A stretch of 64,000 nt of DNA from Eilatimonas milleporae. Lineage in GTDB: Bacteria > Pseudomonadota > Alphaproteobacteria > Sphingomonadales > Kordiimonadaceae. The notes under the pieces were generated by a model. It did no database searches. It saw nothing but the letters and a program-made list of their open reading frames with translations, and was not told where the DNA came from. The position numbers and the translations under genes were made by a program. The stretch spans positions 62,001 through 126,000 of the forward strand of contig NZ_REFR01000011.1 in the NCBI RefSeq assembly GCF_003688555.1, written 5' to 3'. This document shows, one piece after another, positions 8,604 through 18,321 of this stretch; within the stretch, counting starts at the first letter, position 1; each line of letters begins with the position of its first letter.

Positions 8604-9719
8604 ATGAAAACACGCGCGGCCATTGCGGTGGCACCCAACCAGCCCTTGGTGATCGACGAGGTGGACTTGAGCGGCCCCAGACAGGGCGAAGTGCTGGTGG
8701 AAATCATGGCGACCGGCATTTGCCATACCGACGCCTACACGCTGGAGGGCAAGGATTCCGAGGGCATATTCCCCTCCATCCTCGGCCATGAGGGCGCCGG
8801 CATCGTCCGCGACGTCGGACCCGGCGTCACCAGTGTCCAGCCGGGTGACCATGTGATCCCGCTCTACACGCCCGAATGCCGCACATGCAAAACCTGTCTC
8901 AGTCAAAAATCCAATCTGTGCACGTCCATCCGGGCGACGCAGGGGCAGGGGGTGATGCCGGACGGCACCAGCCGCTTCAGCCTCGGCGGCGAGACGCTGT
9001 ATCATTATATGGGCTGTTCGACCTTTTCCAATTTCACCGTCATGCCCGAAATCGCGGTGGCCAAGGTGCGCAAGGACGCGCCCTTTGACAAAATCTGCTA
9101 TATCGGCTGCGGCGTCACCACGGGCATCGGGGCGGTCATCTACACCGCCCGGGTCGAGGCCGGCGCCACCGTGGCGGTGTTCGGTCTGGGCGGCATCGGC
9201 CTCAATGTGATCCAGGCGGCCCGCATGGTCGGCGCCGACAGGATCATCGGCGTCGATGTCAACCCGGCCAAGCGGGCCATGGCGGAAAAATTCGGCATGA
9301 CCCATTTCATCAACCCGCTTGAGGTTGGCGCGGACAAGGTTGTCGACGCTATCGTCGATGCCACCGACGGCGGCGCCGATTACAGTTTCGACTGCACCGG
9401 CAAGGTGGACGTGATGCGCCAGGCGCTGGAATGCTGTCACCGTGGCTGGGGCCAGTCCATCATCATCGGCGTGGCCGAGGCGGGCGAGGAAATCGCCACC
9501 CGGCCGTTTCAGCTTGTCACCGGGCGGGTGTGGAAGGGTTCGGCCTTCGGCGGGGCGCGCGGCCGCACCGACGTGCCCAAAATCGTCGACTGGTATATGG
9601 AAGGCAAGATCAACATCGACGACCTGATCACCCACACCATGCCGCTGGACAACATCAATAACGCTTTCGATCTGATGCATCAGGGCAAAAGCATCCGCTC
9701 CGTGGTGCAATACGCATGA
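8604..9719 (+). CDS. frmA: S-(hydroxymethyl)glutathione dehydrogenase / class III alcohol dehydrogenase
   Basis: The 371-residue product matches zinc-dependent class III alcohol dehydrogenase, which oxidises S-hydroxymethylglutathione to S-formylglutathione with NAD+. Catalytic zinc ligands are seen in [13 protein letters not shown] (Cys and the following residues), GHEGAGIV and IGCGVTTG. The structural zinc cluster is in [17 protein letters not shown], and the NAD-binding GLGGIGLNV follows near residue 193. Length is typical. The stop overlaps the next start as ATGA, indicating translational coupling with the S-formylglutathione hydrolase. The two form a complete glutathione-dependent formaldehyde detoxification pair. 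Confidence 0.96.
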   Translation: MKTRAAIAVAPNQPLVIDEVDLSGPRQGEVLVEIMATGICHTDAYTLEGKDSEGIFPSILGHEGAGIVRDVGPGVTSVQPGDHVIPLYTPECRTCKTCLSQKSNLCTSIRATQGQGVMPDGTSRFSLGGETLYHYMGCSTFSNFTVMPEIAVAKVRKDAPFDKICYIGCGVTTGIGAVIYTARVEAGATVAVFGLGGIGLNVIQAARMVGADRIIGVDVNPAKRAMAEKFGMTHFINPLEVGADKVVDAIVDATDGGADYSFDCTGKVDVMRQALECCHRGWGQSIIIGVAEAGEEIATRPFQLVTGRVWKGSAFGGARGRTDVPKIVDWYMEGKINIDDLITHTMPLDNINNAFDLMHQGKSIRSVVQYA

Positions 9720-10612
9720 CCGCCCCGGATAATATTCTGGAAAACGGCCAGGAAAACGGTTCCGGGACCGGAACAGTCGCCGCCCTTGAGACGGTCGCCA
9801 CCGCGACATGTTTCGGCGGCACGCAGGGCACCTATGCCCATCACAGCGTCGTCACCGGCACGGCCATGCGTTTTGCCGTGTTCACGCCGCCGGGCGACGG
9901 GCCGTTTCCGGTCCTGTTCTGGCTGTCGGGTCTGACCTGCACCGAGGACAATTTCACCCAGAAGGCCGGGGCGCAGCGTGTGGCGGCCGAACTGGGCCTG
10001 ATACTGGTCATGCCGGACACCAGCCCGCGCGGCGATGATGTGCCGGACGATCCGGACGGGGCGTATGATTTCGGCCTCGGCGCCGGCTTTTATGTGGATG
10101 CGACGGTGGCGCCGTGGGCGCGGCACTACCGCATGTACAGCTATATCCGCGATGAACTGCCGCCCCTGGTGGCGGCTCATTTCCCGGCCGACATGGACCG
10201 CCGTGCCATATCCGGCCACTCCATGGGTGGCCACGGCGCCATCACCATCGCGCTGAAAAATCCGCACATGTTCCGCTCCGTGTCCGCCTTCGCCCCCATC
10301 GCGTCACCGTCCCGCTGCCCGTGGGGGCAAAAGGCGCTCAGCGGCTATCTGGGGCCGGACCGGGCGGCTTGGCGCGGCCATGACGCCTGCGCCCTGATCG
10401 GGGATGGGGCCCGCCTGCCCGATTTGCTGGTCGACCAGGGTGCGGCCGACCCCTTTCTGGACGAGCAACTGCAGCCCCATCTGCTGCGGGAGGCCTGTGC
10501 GGATGCCGGCCAGCCACTGACCCTCAACCTGCGTCCCGGCTACGATCACAGCTATTTCTTCGTCGCCAGCTTTATCGAGGACCATCTGCGCTGGCACGCC
10601 GCCCACCTTTAG
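9716..10612 (+). CDS. fghA: S-formylglutathione hydrolase
   Basis: The 298-residue alpha/beta hydrolase hydrolyses S-formylglutathione to formate and glutathione, completing the formaldehyde pathway begun by the overlapping frmA. The nucleophile elbow is GHSMGGHGA near residue 165; the catalytic Asp is probably in [12 protein letters not shown] and the His in GYDHSYFF. It is about 20 residues longer at the N-terminus than usual because of the ATGA-coupled start; an internal start is possible but less well placed. Family features such as [11 protein letters not shown] are clear. Confidence 0.95.
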   Translation: MTAPDNILENGQENGSGTGTVAALETVATATCFGGTQGTYAHHSVVTGTAMRFAVFTPPGDGPFPVLFWLSGLTCTEDNFTQKAGAQRVAAELGLILVMPDTSPRGDDVPDDPDGAYDFGLGAGFYVDATVAPWARHYRMYSYIRDELPPLVAAHFPADMDRRAISGHSMGGHGAITIALKNPHMFRSVSAFAPIASPSRCPWGQKALSGYLGPDRAAWRGHDACALIGDGARLPDLLVDQGAADPFLDEQLQPHLLREACADAGQPLTLNLRPGYDHSYFFVASFIEDHLRWHAAHL

Positions 10613-11103
10613 AAAACGGCCTGCCAGCACTGTTTATCTGTGAACGGCCTGCCATATGCGGGAGACAGCCCCGTCTCTCTTCCCCTGGCGCGTGTCCGGG
10701 GCGCAGTCTTCCGCAGCTGCACCCCTGAAAGTCAGCCCCCCTGTCCGGTTTCCATGGTCTGAAGTCCGTCGGCAGGCGGCCAGTTTCATGCCGGATTTCC
10801 GGCTTTGGCATTCCCCTGCCGAAGCCCGTGATTTTCCCGGTGAGACCTGTGTCAGTTTCAGGACTATTGAATCCTATAATCGCCTTTTCATAGTTTATTC
10901 ACACGTGAAGGGAGAGTGTTCCATAATATTGCCAGAATGCTGTTATTGAGCCTGACTGTAATACCAATGAGTATTATTTGTACAACTGTCATAAATAAAG
11001 ACATCATAAGCACATTTTCAGGTTGTATATTGTAGAAAACGCACCTCAGAAGAGAAAAATGCGAGAATTGCGGGCAGAATTAAAGTATAGGTAACGCGGG
11101 GGT
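10613..11103. other. Intergenic region upstream of the ECF sigma gene
   Basis: These 491 bases separate fghA from the sigma-factor gene. The second half (10,860-11,090) is clearly AT-rich and probably holds the sigma operon promoter. A short direct repeat (ACGGCCTGCCA near 10,615 and 10,643) follows fghA. No ORF is supported. Confidence 0.45.
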
Positions 11104-11883
11104 GTGAAGGATACTTGCGAGGCCAATGTGAAAGGCAGGTATCCGGGCTTCAGAGGGGTTGTGTACGTGAGAGGGTTACAGCTTGATCCTGCATTGGACC
11201 TGAGCGGTTTTGACGATGACAGCGATATTGCACCCGGTCTTTCCGGGTTGAACGGGTCGGCCGCCCCGTCGGCCAATGGCGGCCCATCTTCTGGTCCCTC
11301 TTCTGGTAATGGCGCGGCCAATGGTCATGCGGGCGATGCCGGTGACGGCAAGGGCTATTCCCTGTCCCAGTTGTACGACAAATATGCAAAATACCTGTAC
11401 GCCTATATCCGGGCGGCCTTTCGCGAAAGCGAACCGGACGACATTGTCCAGCAGGTGTTCGTCAATATCGCGAAATCCCACAACACCGAGGATATTGCCA
11501 ACCCCAAGGCGTTTTTGCGCCGGTCCGCCCACAATGTTATCATTTCCCGGCAGCGCCGGGAAAACACCTTCAATGCCTATCGCCAGGCCGAGGCCGTGCG
11601 CCAGCATGACGGTCCGCAAGGGCACCAGATCACGCCGGAACAGATCGCCAGCGACAGGGAAGACTTGCAACGCATCATACAGGTCTTGAAAAGGATGCCG
11701 TACAAGCGGCGGCAGATTTTTATCATGCACCGTATCGACGGCGTGCCGTGTGCGCAAATCGCCCGGCGTCTGGGTATATCGCCCTCCGCCGCCAAAAAGC
11801 ATGTTGCCAAAGCGGTCCGTGATCTGGATGAATTTATGAATATGTCGGGAACCAGCCTTTCAGATGACCATGCCGATACATGA
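11104..11883 (+). CDS. ECF RNA polymerase sigma factor (FecI-like) of the lasso locus
   Basis: The product has sigma region 2 (YSLSQLYDKYAKYLYAYIRA, then EPDDIVQQVFVNIAK, about residues 80-125) and region 4 (MPYKRRQIFIMHRIDGVPC, then ARRLGISPSAAKKHV). It is an extracytoplasmic-function sigma factor. It overlaps the downstream FecR-like gene, forming a FecI/FecR pair that would transduce a signal from the STN-domain receptor at 14993. The start is uncertain: GTG at 11104 gives 259 residues with a Gly/Ser/Pro-rich N-terminal extension, and GTG codons at 11161 or 11167 would shorten it. Such sigma/anti-sigma/receptor sets are regular companions of alphaproteobacterial lasso peptide clusters. Confidence 0.9.
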   Translation: MKDTCEANVKGRYPGFRGVVYVRGLQLDPALDLSGFDDDSDIAPGLSGLNGSAAPSANGGPSSGPSSGNGAANGHAGDAGDGKGYSLSQLYDKYAKYLYAYIRAAFRESEPDDIVQQVFVNIAKSHNTEDIANPKAFLRRSAHNVIISRQRRENTFNAYRQAEAVRQHDGPQGHQITPEQIASDREDLQRIIQVLKRMPYKRRQIFIMHRIDGVPCAQIARRLGISPSAAKKHVAKAVRDLDEFMNMSGTSLSDDHADT

Positions 11884-13015
11884 CGACGACAGGATCCGGG
11901 CGGAAGCGTATGACTGGGTTGCCGAACTGACAGATGCCGATGTAAGCCCGCAAACCCGCGACGCATTTGAACAGTGGCGCCGCCGTGACCCCCGCCATGA
12001 CCAGATTTATGCGCGGGTGGCGCGCACCGCCGCGCTGGCCGGGGAAATTCCCGCGCATGATCTCGCCGTCCTGAGGGGGCCGGCCACCTGGCGCGAAAGA
12101 TTGGCCGGGGTGATCACAGGCCTTCTGGACGCGGTTCGGCCCCATGGGCGCTGGTCTGTGCCACGCGTCGCCGTGGCAGGCCTGGCCGCCATGTGCCTGG
12201 CCGTTGTGCTTGCCGGCCTTGTCACCCTGCGACCGCCGGCGCCGCAGGTTCATACCACGGCGGTGGCTGAAATCCGTGATGTCCTTCTGGCCGATGGCAG
12301 CACCGTTACGCTCGGTGCCCGCTCCCGCATCGATGTGCGCTTCACGGACGGGGGCCGCCATGTCCGCCTCCTGGAGGGGGAGGCCTTCTTTTCTGTTGCC
12401 AGCGATGCGGCCCGCCCGTTTTTCGTCGAGGCTGACGAGACCCTGGTCCGGGTCGTCGGCACCAAATTCGGCATGCGCCGCGGGCCGTCGGGCCTGCGTG
12501 TCGCGGTCGAGGAAGGTGTGGTCGAGGTCAGCCGCCCGGCGAACCGCCGGCAATCGGGTGCCCCGACCCGCCCGGTTGACAGCGATGTTGCGGACCGACC
12601 GGCTCCCGCCGCCGTCCTGACCGCGGGCAAGCAGATCGTCTCCACCACCGATACCGCCATCAGCGCTGATCAGGTCAAAGACATCGCCGCCCCGCCCAGC
12701 GCCTGGCGGGATGGCCGCCTGATTTACGAAAACGCCAGCTTTTCCGACATCATTGCCGACATCAATCGCTATTATCACGGCCAACTGGTCATCATATCCG
12801 ACGATCTGGCGGATTTGCGCTTCAGCTCGGTGTTCCGCACCGATGAAATCGACAGCGTGGTGGACTCCCTGCCGGCCTATCTGCCGGTGGAACTGATCCG
12901 CCAGGGCAACAGCCGCATCCTGATCCGCAGTCTTCCGGCCCACCGCCAAAATCCCGATGCCGTGCCCGCTAGCACCCCGAGCGCCGCCACGGCTCTGGAA
13001 ACCACCATCGGTTAA
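11864..13015 (+). CDS. FecR-like anti-sigma factor
   Basis: The 383-residue protein has an N-terminal cytoplasmic sigma-binding domain (EAYDWVAELTDADVSPQT, then FEQWRRRDPRH), one membrane segment (VAGLAAMCLAVVLAGLVTL, about residues 100-120) and a periplasmic FecR domain (DVLLADGSTVTLGARSRIDV, then LLEGEAFFSV). A C-terminal STN-like fold follows (about residues 285-350). It overlaps the sigma gene by 20 bases. In FecIR systems the receptor contacts this periplasmic part and releases the sigma factor. Here the inducer is plausibly the lasso peptide or a ligand of the receptor at 14993; this is inference. Confidence 0.92.
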   Translation: MTMPIHDDDRIRAEAYDWVAELTDADVSPQTRDAFEQWRRRDPRHDQIYARVARTAALAGEIPAHDLAVLRGPATWRERLAGVITGLLDAVRPHGRWSVPRVAVAGLAAMCLAVVLAGLVTLRPPAPQVHTTAVAEIRDVLLADGSTVTLGARSRIDVRFTDGGRHVRLLEGEAFFSVASDAARPFFVEADETLVRVVGTKFGMRRGPSGLRVAVEEGVVEVSRPANRRQSGAPTRPVDSDVADRPAPAAVLTAGKQIVSTTDTAISADQVKDIAAPPSAWRDGRLIYENASFSDIIADINRYYHGQLVIISDDLADLRFSSVFRTDEIDSVVDSLPAYLPVELIRQGNSRILIRSLPAHRQNPDAVPASTPSAATALETTIG

Positions 13016-13591
13016 CGCGCACGCCCTGACTGACGCGTGGAACCCCGGCGCTCGGGGGCCTGCGTGGGCTGCTGGCCGGTCCGGTATTTCATGCCTTCGC
13101 CGTCTGACACGGTGCACGGTGGCCCGGCCCGATCTGTCCCGGTTCCGATCTGTCCCGGCCCGATCTGACTTGGATTGACCCGGCGCATCTGGGCGTTTCC
13201 GGCACGGCATGTGCCCCGAGTGCCCGCACCGCCCTACACACCCGGTTCTCCAACGCGGTGTCTCTCGGCGTGCGGGTGTGGAGCATACGCTTTTCGGTCT
13301 TGTGATTAATCGTTTTGATTGTTTTCTGATGGTACCCGCCCGGCGTGTGCAAAACAGACCGGCCGTGGCCCCGGCCATGTGGCGTCCCCGCCGCTATGGA
13401 CGGCACGAAAACTCTTTATATACGGCCTGTCAGGGGGTTGCGGTGGTAACGACGGTGCTGCCGCCTGTTCAGATCATACAACTCTGGGGGTCTTTTGGCC
13501 GCAGTAACAGAAATGTATTATTGATGACCTGACCGGTCTAATTATACCTTTGCGAGAAAATAGACAGGTTTTCAGTAAAACTGGGGTAGAC
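13016..13591. other. Intergenic region between fecR-like gene and small protein gene
   Basis: This 576-base stretch holds short tandem repeats at 13130-13169 and a moderately AT-rich segment from 13,290 to 13,590, which probably includes the promoter for the gene at 13592. I find no supported ORF in it. Confidence 0.45.
13130..13169. repeat. Tandem GATCTGTCCCGG repeats
   Basis: Two full copies and one partial copy of a GATCTGTCCCGG-containing unit (period 15-16 bases) lie just after the anti-sigma gene. No function is evident. Confidence 0.55.
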
Positions 13592-13873
13592 ATGAACGCA
13601 TTGACCAAATGTTTTCCAAAAGGTGTCAGCGACCTCACCTCACCGGAAGAGGTTGCGGCGGTGTTACGGCGGATTTATCCGGACAATCCCGGCGCCGATG
13701 TGGCGCGCCGGCAGGAGCGCGCCTTGGCCCGAAACAAAATGGAAGACTATTTTTTCTGGGAAAAGGTCAAGCTGCTGCTCGGTACCGGCGACGGCTTGCC
13801 CGCCCCGCAGGAAAGCGCCGTCGCTGACGACTGGGCCTGCGCCGTCGGTCTCGGCACCGGCGCCAGTCACTGA
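13592..13873 (+). CDS. Small hypothetical protein, paralogue of the protein at 30124-30363
   Basis: The 93-residue product is of unknown function. Its central part SPEEVAAVLRRIYPDNPGA, then ARRQERALARNKMEDYFFWEKVK, aligns with SPAEAADVLRQCYDAPTAEA, then RRRQAAHREGRLADADFWADV, in the - strand protein at 30124-30363. Shared features are the SP-x-E start, a VLR helix, a basic RRQ helix and a D-x2-FW-x2-V end. The ATG at 13592 has GGGG about 6 bases upstream; the frame is open from 13550. The two copies bracket the lasso locus, which suggests a locus-linked family; function is not assignable. Confidence 0.7.
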   Translation: MNALTKCFPKGVSDLTSPEEVAAVLRRIYPDNPGADVARRQERALARNKMEDYFFWEKVKLLLGTGDGLPAPQESAVADDWACAVGLGTGASH

Positions 13874-14347
13874 TCAGCCACTGATCGGTGGACCTGACCG
13901 GGCGTTGGTCGTCTGCGTATCGGTCTTTGACCGGCAGGTGTTTTAGTTTGACCGGGCCGCCCTGCGGTATCAGGCGCGTTGAAACAGGTTTACTGGCTGG
14001 CATGTTTGATCATGCCGGCCCTTTTTTAATGCCCCCAAGCCTTTTTGGACCTCCAATACACCCTGCGGCCCAATATACTCTTTGACAACGCCCCTTGTGC
14101 GGCCGCGCGTCCGGGGTCCCGGAAGTCCCGCGTCTGCGCTGGTGGTCGCCCGCCGTACCATCTGCCGTGTCCATGCCATTTGCGATGCGTGTGGCTGCCG
14201 CCATCGGTCACAGGTAGGTCTGCCGCCCGCCGAGGCTAAAATCCCACAACCCGTGTGGATCAGCCCGTGGTTAGGGCCCTCCTACACTGTGCCCGTCCGC
14301 CGCGCGGGCGGGCCATGTGCCGCCCGGCCCGTCCGGCCACAGTCCGC
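13874..14347. other. Intergenic region
   Basis: These 474 bases between the small protein gene and the convergent HTH gene contain only overlapping shadow frames of odd composition. I see no supported gene, repeat or terminator. Confidence 0.4.
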
Positions 14348-14617
14348 TCACAGTTTTGTTTTGTCGATCAGACCCCATTTCATCGCCTGATAGATCGCGC
14401 CGCAGGTTGTGCTGGTGCCCAGTGCCGCCTTCGCGTCCGCGATATGGCGCCGCGCCGTTTCCGCGCTCATGTCCAGAACCGATGCGGCCGCGTCCAGTTC
14501 CAGGTCACGGCTCGCCATGATGGTCAGCAGCATCAGCGCGCGTGGGTGCAGATCCATGGGTTCGCTTTCGATCCGGCCGGCCTTGCGGCAGGGGGCCGAC
14601 ACGCCGCTTGTGGCCAT
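14348..14617 (-). CDS. Small LuxR-type helix-turn-helix protein
   Basis: An 89-residue protein consisting almost only of a LuxR C-terminal-like DNA-binding domain: LTIMASRDLELDAAASVLDM, then SAETARRHIADAKAALGTST, then GAIYQAMKWGLI. The Gly usually opening the first turn is replaced. The start at 14617 follows GGGGGAG; a longer frame to 14686 is less likely. No sensor domain is present. It lies directly upstream of and divergent from the receptor gene of the lasso locus, so a role in that promoter is plausible but not shown. Confidence 0.7.
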   Translation of the reverse strand: MATSGVSAPCRKAGRIESEPMDLHPRALMLLTIMASRDLELDAAASVLDMSAETARRHIADAKAALGTSTTCGAIYQAMKWGLIDKTKL

Positions 14618-14992
14618 AACGTCTCCCCCATGGGATGGACTGGAAGGTTTCTGTCTCACACTGCGGCCGTTTCCCCGTGATGCCATGGCGGCCTGTATCG
14701 GGCTGCCACACCATTATGTATTGCCAATATCAACTCTACAGTAGCTGAGTTGTAATTCGCCGTCTAGGCGAAAGGATTGGTAAAATGCAGACTGTATAGA
14801 TGACGTATCGGCCCCCCTTATCGACACCGGATACAAGAAAAAACTTTTTATTTGTCAAAAGGTGTCGCTCTCCGATTTGCGTGCGTCTGTGTAAGCAGTT
14901 GTTATCGATAACAAAATCGTAACGTTATCAAACAACCTAAAATTTTATATGTGCGAGTAAAACTTAATACTCGCGGGCTCAGGGGGCAGACC
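14618..14992. promoter_or_regulatory. Divergent regulatory region before the lasso TonB receptor
   Basis: This 375-base AT-rich region lies between the divergent HTH gene and the receptor gene. It is the expected place for a promoter of the ECF sigma factor encoded at 11104, but I cannot identify its -35/-10 elements. A GTTATCGATAAC palindrome lies at about 14899-14910, and an inverted repeat sits in the leader (14953-14974). Confidence 0.5.
14953..14974. repeat. Inverted repeat in the receptor mRNA leader
   Basis: GCGAGTA (14953-14959) and TACTCGC (14968-14974) form a perfect 7-base stem with an 8-base loop, ending about 6 bases before the AGGGGGC ribosome-binding region of the receptor gene. 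It may act as an operator or influence translation. Confidence 0.45.
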
Positions 14993-17900
14993 ATGACGGA
15001 TCGGGGCAATATATTTCAGGGCACCATGATAAAGGCGGTTGCTCCAAAAAAGACCGCTCAACAGAAAATGACGACGGCAAGCCCAAGAGGCCTGAGATCG
15101 GTGCCCCTGAGATCGACGTGTCTGAGATCGGTTTTCGGTTCTGTGTCCGTTATGGCGCTGGCCATCGGCCTGTCCGCGGCGCAAGGGTCGGCGGCCCTTG
15201 CGGATGCGGCGGCGGACGCTGCGGGGCAGCAGGGTGCGCGCACCGGTGCCGTCCCCTTGCAGGAAACCGCCCGCTTTGACCTCAGCCGTCGCCCCCTGGA
15301 CAAGGCCCTGATCGATTTCTCTCTGCAGGCGGACGCTCGCATCTTTGTCTCGCAGGATCTGCTGACCGGCAAACAGGCCACCCCCGTCACCGGCACCATG
15401 CCGCGCGGCGAGGCCCTGCGCCGCTTGCTGCAGGGCACAGGTCTGGAATACCGCGAGGATGACAGCGGCCGCATCCACATCGTCCCCATCGGTGCCAGTG
15501 ACCTGGGTGCCAGCACGGACACCGGCGCCCGCGTGCAGTATGCCTCCGTCGCCTCGATGAACCGCCAGACGGACGCCGCCTACGGTGCCCAGGTGTCGCA
15601 GCAGGGGCCCGTCAATGCGGATGACGATGGCGGCCCCAGAAGCTTCTTCGATGACCTGGACGAGGAAGAGGTCGAGGAGATTCGCGTCACCGGCTCCAAC
15701 ATTCGCGGGGTCGGTGTGTCGGCCGGCTCCAACGTTATCGTCATTGGCCGTCAGGAAATCGACCAAAGCGGTTTCGCCACCACACAGGAAATCCTTCAGG
15801 CCCTGCCGCAGAATTTTGGTGGTGGCGTGAATGAGGGGGGGGTTACACAGATAAATCAGAGCGGAGCTTCGACTATTAATCTGCGAGGTTTAGGGGCCAG
15901 TGCCACTTTAGTGCTTGTTAATGGACGACGTGTGCCGGCAGCAGGTTCAGATGGAAGTTTTGTCGATATTTCCACCATTCCTGCTACGGCGATAAAACGG
16001 GTTGAAGTCTTGGCTGATGGAGCATCCGCTGTCTATGGCTCCGATGCTATTGCCGGAGTAACGAATATCATTTTACGCGATGATTTTGAGGGCGCTGAAA
16101 CCCGTCTGCGTTTCGGAACCGTGACGGATGGTGATACTCAGGAATACCAATTAGGACAGACTTTCGGCACAACATGGAATAATGGACACGCTCTTCTGTC
16201 CTATGAGTATTATAAGCGGGATCCATTGGCGCGGGCTGATCGGGACTTTACAGCCACTACCGATTTGACTGCCTTTGGTGGTGATGATTTCAGAACCAGC
16301 CGTAGCAATCCGGGAAACATCCTGGATCCTGTGACGCGTCAACCTGTGTTTGCTATTCCTGAAGGACAAGATGGTACTAATTTGCAGATTACCGATTTAT
16401 TACCAAATGTTGTAAATTTGAGTAACCAAAATGAAGGTCAAGACCAACTGCCAAGGCAAGAAAGGCATACCTTCTTTCTCTCTGGTTCACAATCAATTGA
16501 TGAAGAAATTGAGTTCTTTTTTGAAGGAAATTACGGACTGAGAGAATTTGCGACAAATAGAGGGCGTCAAGCTTCAACACTTAGTGTTCCATCATCAAAT
16601 CCATTTTTTGTAAACCCATTTGATAATGATTTACCAGTTCTAATTGATTATGATTTTTTAGAAGACTTGGGGCCCATATCTGAACTTGGGGAAATAGAAA
16701 ATTATTCTGGCCTTCTGGGTATGACGATCGCTCTCAGTGATACTTGGTATGTTGATGCTTACGGTTTTTATGGTGAAAGAAAGAGAGATTTTACGAGTAG
16801 TGGGTTTATAAATTTTTCTGCTCTTTCTGCAGCACTTGCAGACTCTGATCCAAGAAGTGCATTTAATCCTTTTGGTGATGGTAGCAATACTGATCCGGCT
16901 ACATTAGATCAGATTAATCTTGTGACGGATATTAATTCGCAGACATCTACCTTTATAGCGAATGCTATGGCGAGTGGCAGTTTATTCGATATTCCTGGTG
17001 GTGAAGTGAAGGCTGTATTTGGTGTGGAGTACCGTGAAGAAACTTTTGAAACCCAGCTTATTAGGAGTGACAATTTTTCTTCTAACTCTGATTTTAAACG
17101 AGATGTAGCTGCAATATTTAGTGAAGTTAATATACCATTATTTTCAGAAGAAAATGGAATTCCTGGATTTAAGAAACTATTGTTATCTGCCTCTCTAAGG
17201 CATGAGAATTACGGAGGAATAGTAGATGCAAGTACTACAAATCCAAAATTAGGATTGTTATGGTCTCCAATAAAGGGAATCAGTTTTCGTAGTAGTTTTG
17301 GCACTTCTTTCAGAGTGCCAGATTTCTTAGAACTTGACGTAAATCCAAGTTCAGTTGGCGCTATAGCGCGTATACTTCCAGATCATTTATCTCAAAATGG
17401 AACATCTACACAATTACTCTATCTTGGCTCAAATGCTGATCTTGAAAATGAAACAGCAACAACTTGGACAATAGGAGCTGATTTCGTGCCAGTGTCCTTG
17501 CCACGTTTAGCCTTAAACGTGACATATTTTGATATTGATTTTGAAGACCGCATTATAGGACGGGGTGGTGACGTTTTTGGTGCATTATCTAGCCCTGATA
17601 ATGAAGAGCTTTTTGGTGAACTAATTACGCGCAATCCTAGTCAATTAGATTTAGATGCTATTTGTAACAATCAAAATATTACAGTATTTGCGGATTGTAC
17701 CGAAGGTGTAATAAATTCTATTATTGACGGTCGTTTTAATAATACAGCAGAAACAAAAGTTTCTGGTCTTGATTTTTCAGGTCAATATAGCTTTGATACT
17801 AATAGTTTAGGAAATTTTATGTTTCGAGTTAATGGGAGTTATATTTTTGATTTTGAAGAGTCAATTAATCCTGCTGCTGAATCTATAGATAGAGTTGATA

Positions 17901-18271
17901 CTCTCAATAGTCCTGTTGATCTTCGAATGCGCAACAGTGTCAGCTGGAATAATGGAAATGGTATAACTGCAACGAGCTTTTTCAATTATACAGATAGCTA
18001 TGTAGATAGAATTAGTTCTCCAGAAAGAAAAATTAAATCACATTCAACAGTAGACTTTAACATAAGCTATGAATTAGGGGGTGATAATTCGAATGTTTTT
18101 TTAAAAAATACAACGTTTTCTGTAAATATAATAAATTTATTTGATAATGACCCTCCATTTGTAAATAATAACGCAGGTAGCCTGATTCTAGATTCGGCTA
18201 TCGGTTTTGATCCTGCAAATGCCAATCCCTTAGGTCGTTTCGTAGCATTCAATATCATCAAAACTTGGTAG
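14993..18271 (+). CDS. TonB-dependent receptor with STN signalling domain (lasso locus)
   Basis: The start at 14993 (AGGGGGC upstream) gives 1092 residues. An N-terminal membrane segment/signal region (VFGSVSVMALAIGLSAAQGS) is followed by an STN domain (about residues 83-160; FDLSRRPLDKALIDFSLQA, then PRGEALRRLLQGTGLEY), a TonB-box-like EEIRVTGSNIRG, a plug (STINLRGLGASATLVLVNGR, then ADGASAVYGSDAIAGV) and a long barrel ending in aromatic W. The STN domain predicts signalling to the FecR-like protein. Base composition shifts sharply near 15840: the STN and early plug are GC-rich, the barrel is AT-rich. It probably imports the lasso peptide or its metal complex. Confidence 0.93.
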   Translation: MTDRGNIFQGTMIKAVAPKKTAQQKMTTASPRGLRSVPLRSTCLRSVFGSVSVMALAIGLSAAQGSAALADAAADAAGQQGARTGAVPLQETARFDLSRRPLDKALIDFSLQADARIFVSQDLLTGKQATPVTGTMPRGEALRRLLQGTGLEYREDDSGRIHIVPIGASDLGASTDTGARVQYASVASMNRQTDAAYGAQVSQQGPVNADDDGGPRSFFDDLDEEEVEEIRVTGSNIRGVGVSAGSNVIVIGRQEIDQSGFATTQEILQALPQNFGGGVNEGGVTQINQSGASTINLRGLGASATLVLVNGRRVPAAGSDGSFVDISTIPATAIKRVEVLADGASAVYGSDAIAGVTNIILRDDFEGAETRLRFGTVTDGDTQEYQLGQTFGTTWNNGHALLSYEYYKRDPLARADRDFTATTDLTAFGGDDFRTSRSNPGNILDPVTRQPVFAIPEGQDGTNLQITDLLPNVVNLSNQNEGQDQLPRQERHTFFLSGSQSIDEEIEFFFEGNYGLREFATNRGRQASTLSVPSSNPFFVNPFDNDLPVLIDYDFLEDLGPISELGEIENYSGLLGMTIALSDTWYVDAYGFYGERKRDFTSSGFINFSALSAALADSDPRSAFNPFGDGSNTDPATLDQINLVTDINSQTSTFIANAMASGSLFDIPGGEVKAVFGVEYREETFETQLIRSDNFSSNSDFKRDVAAIFSEVNIPLFSEENGIPGFKKLLLSASLRHENYGGIVDASTTNPKLGLLWSPIKGISFRSSFGTSFRVPDFLELDVNPSSVGAIARILPDHLSQNGTSTQLLYLGSNADLENETATTWTIGADFVPVSLPRLALNVTYFDIDFEDRIIGRGGDVFGALSSPDNEELFGELITRNPSQLDLDAICNNQNITVFADCTEGVINSIIDGRFNNTAETKVSGLDFSGQYSFDTNSLGNFMFRVNGSYIFDFEESINPAAESIDRVDTLNSPVDLRMRNSVSWNNGNGITATSFFNYTDSYVDRISSPERKIKSHSTVDFNISYELGGDNSNVFLKNTTFSVNIINLFDNDPPFVNNNAGSLILDSAIGFDPANANPLGRFVAFNIIKTW

Positions 18272-18321
18272 TATAAATATTCTATGTAAAGTATTTGATA
18301 TCGTAAATAGGTAATATTTTG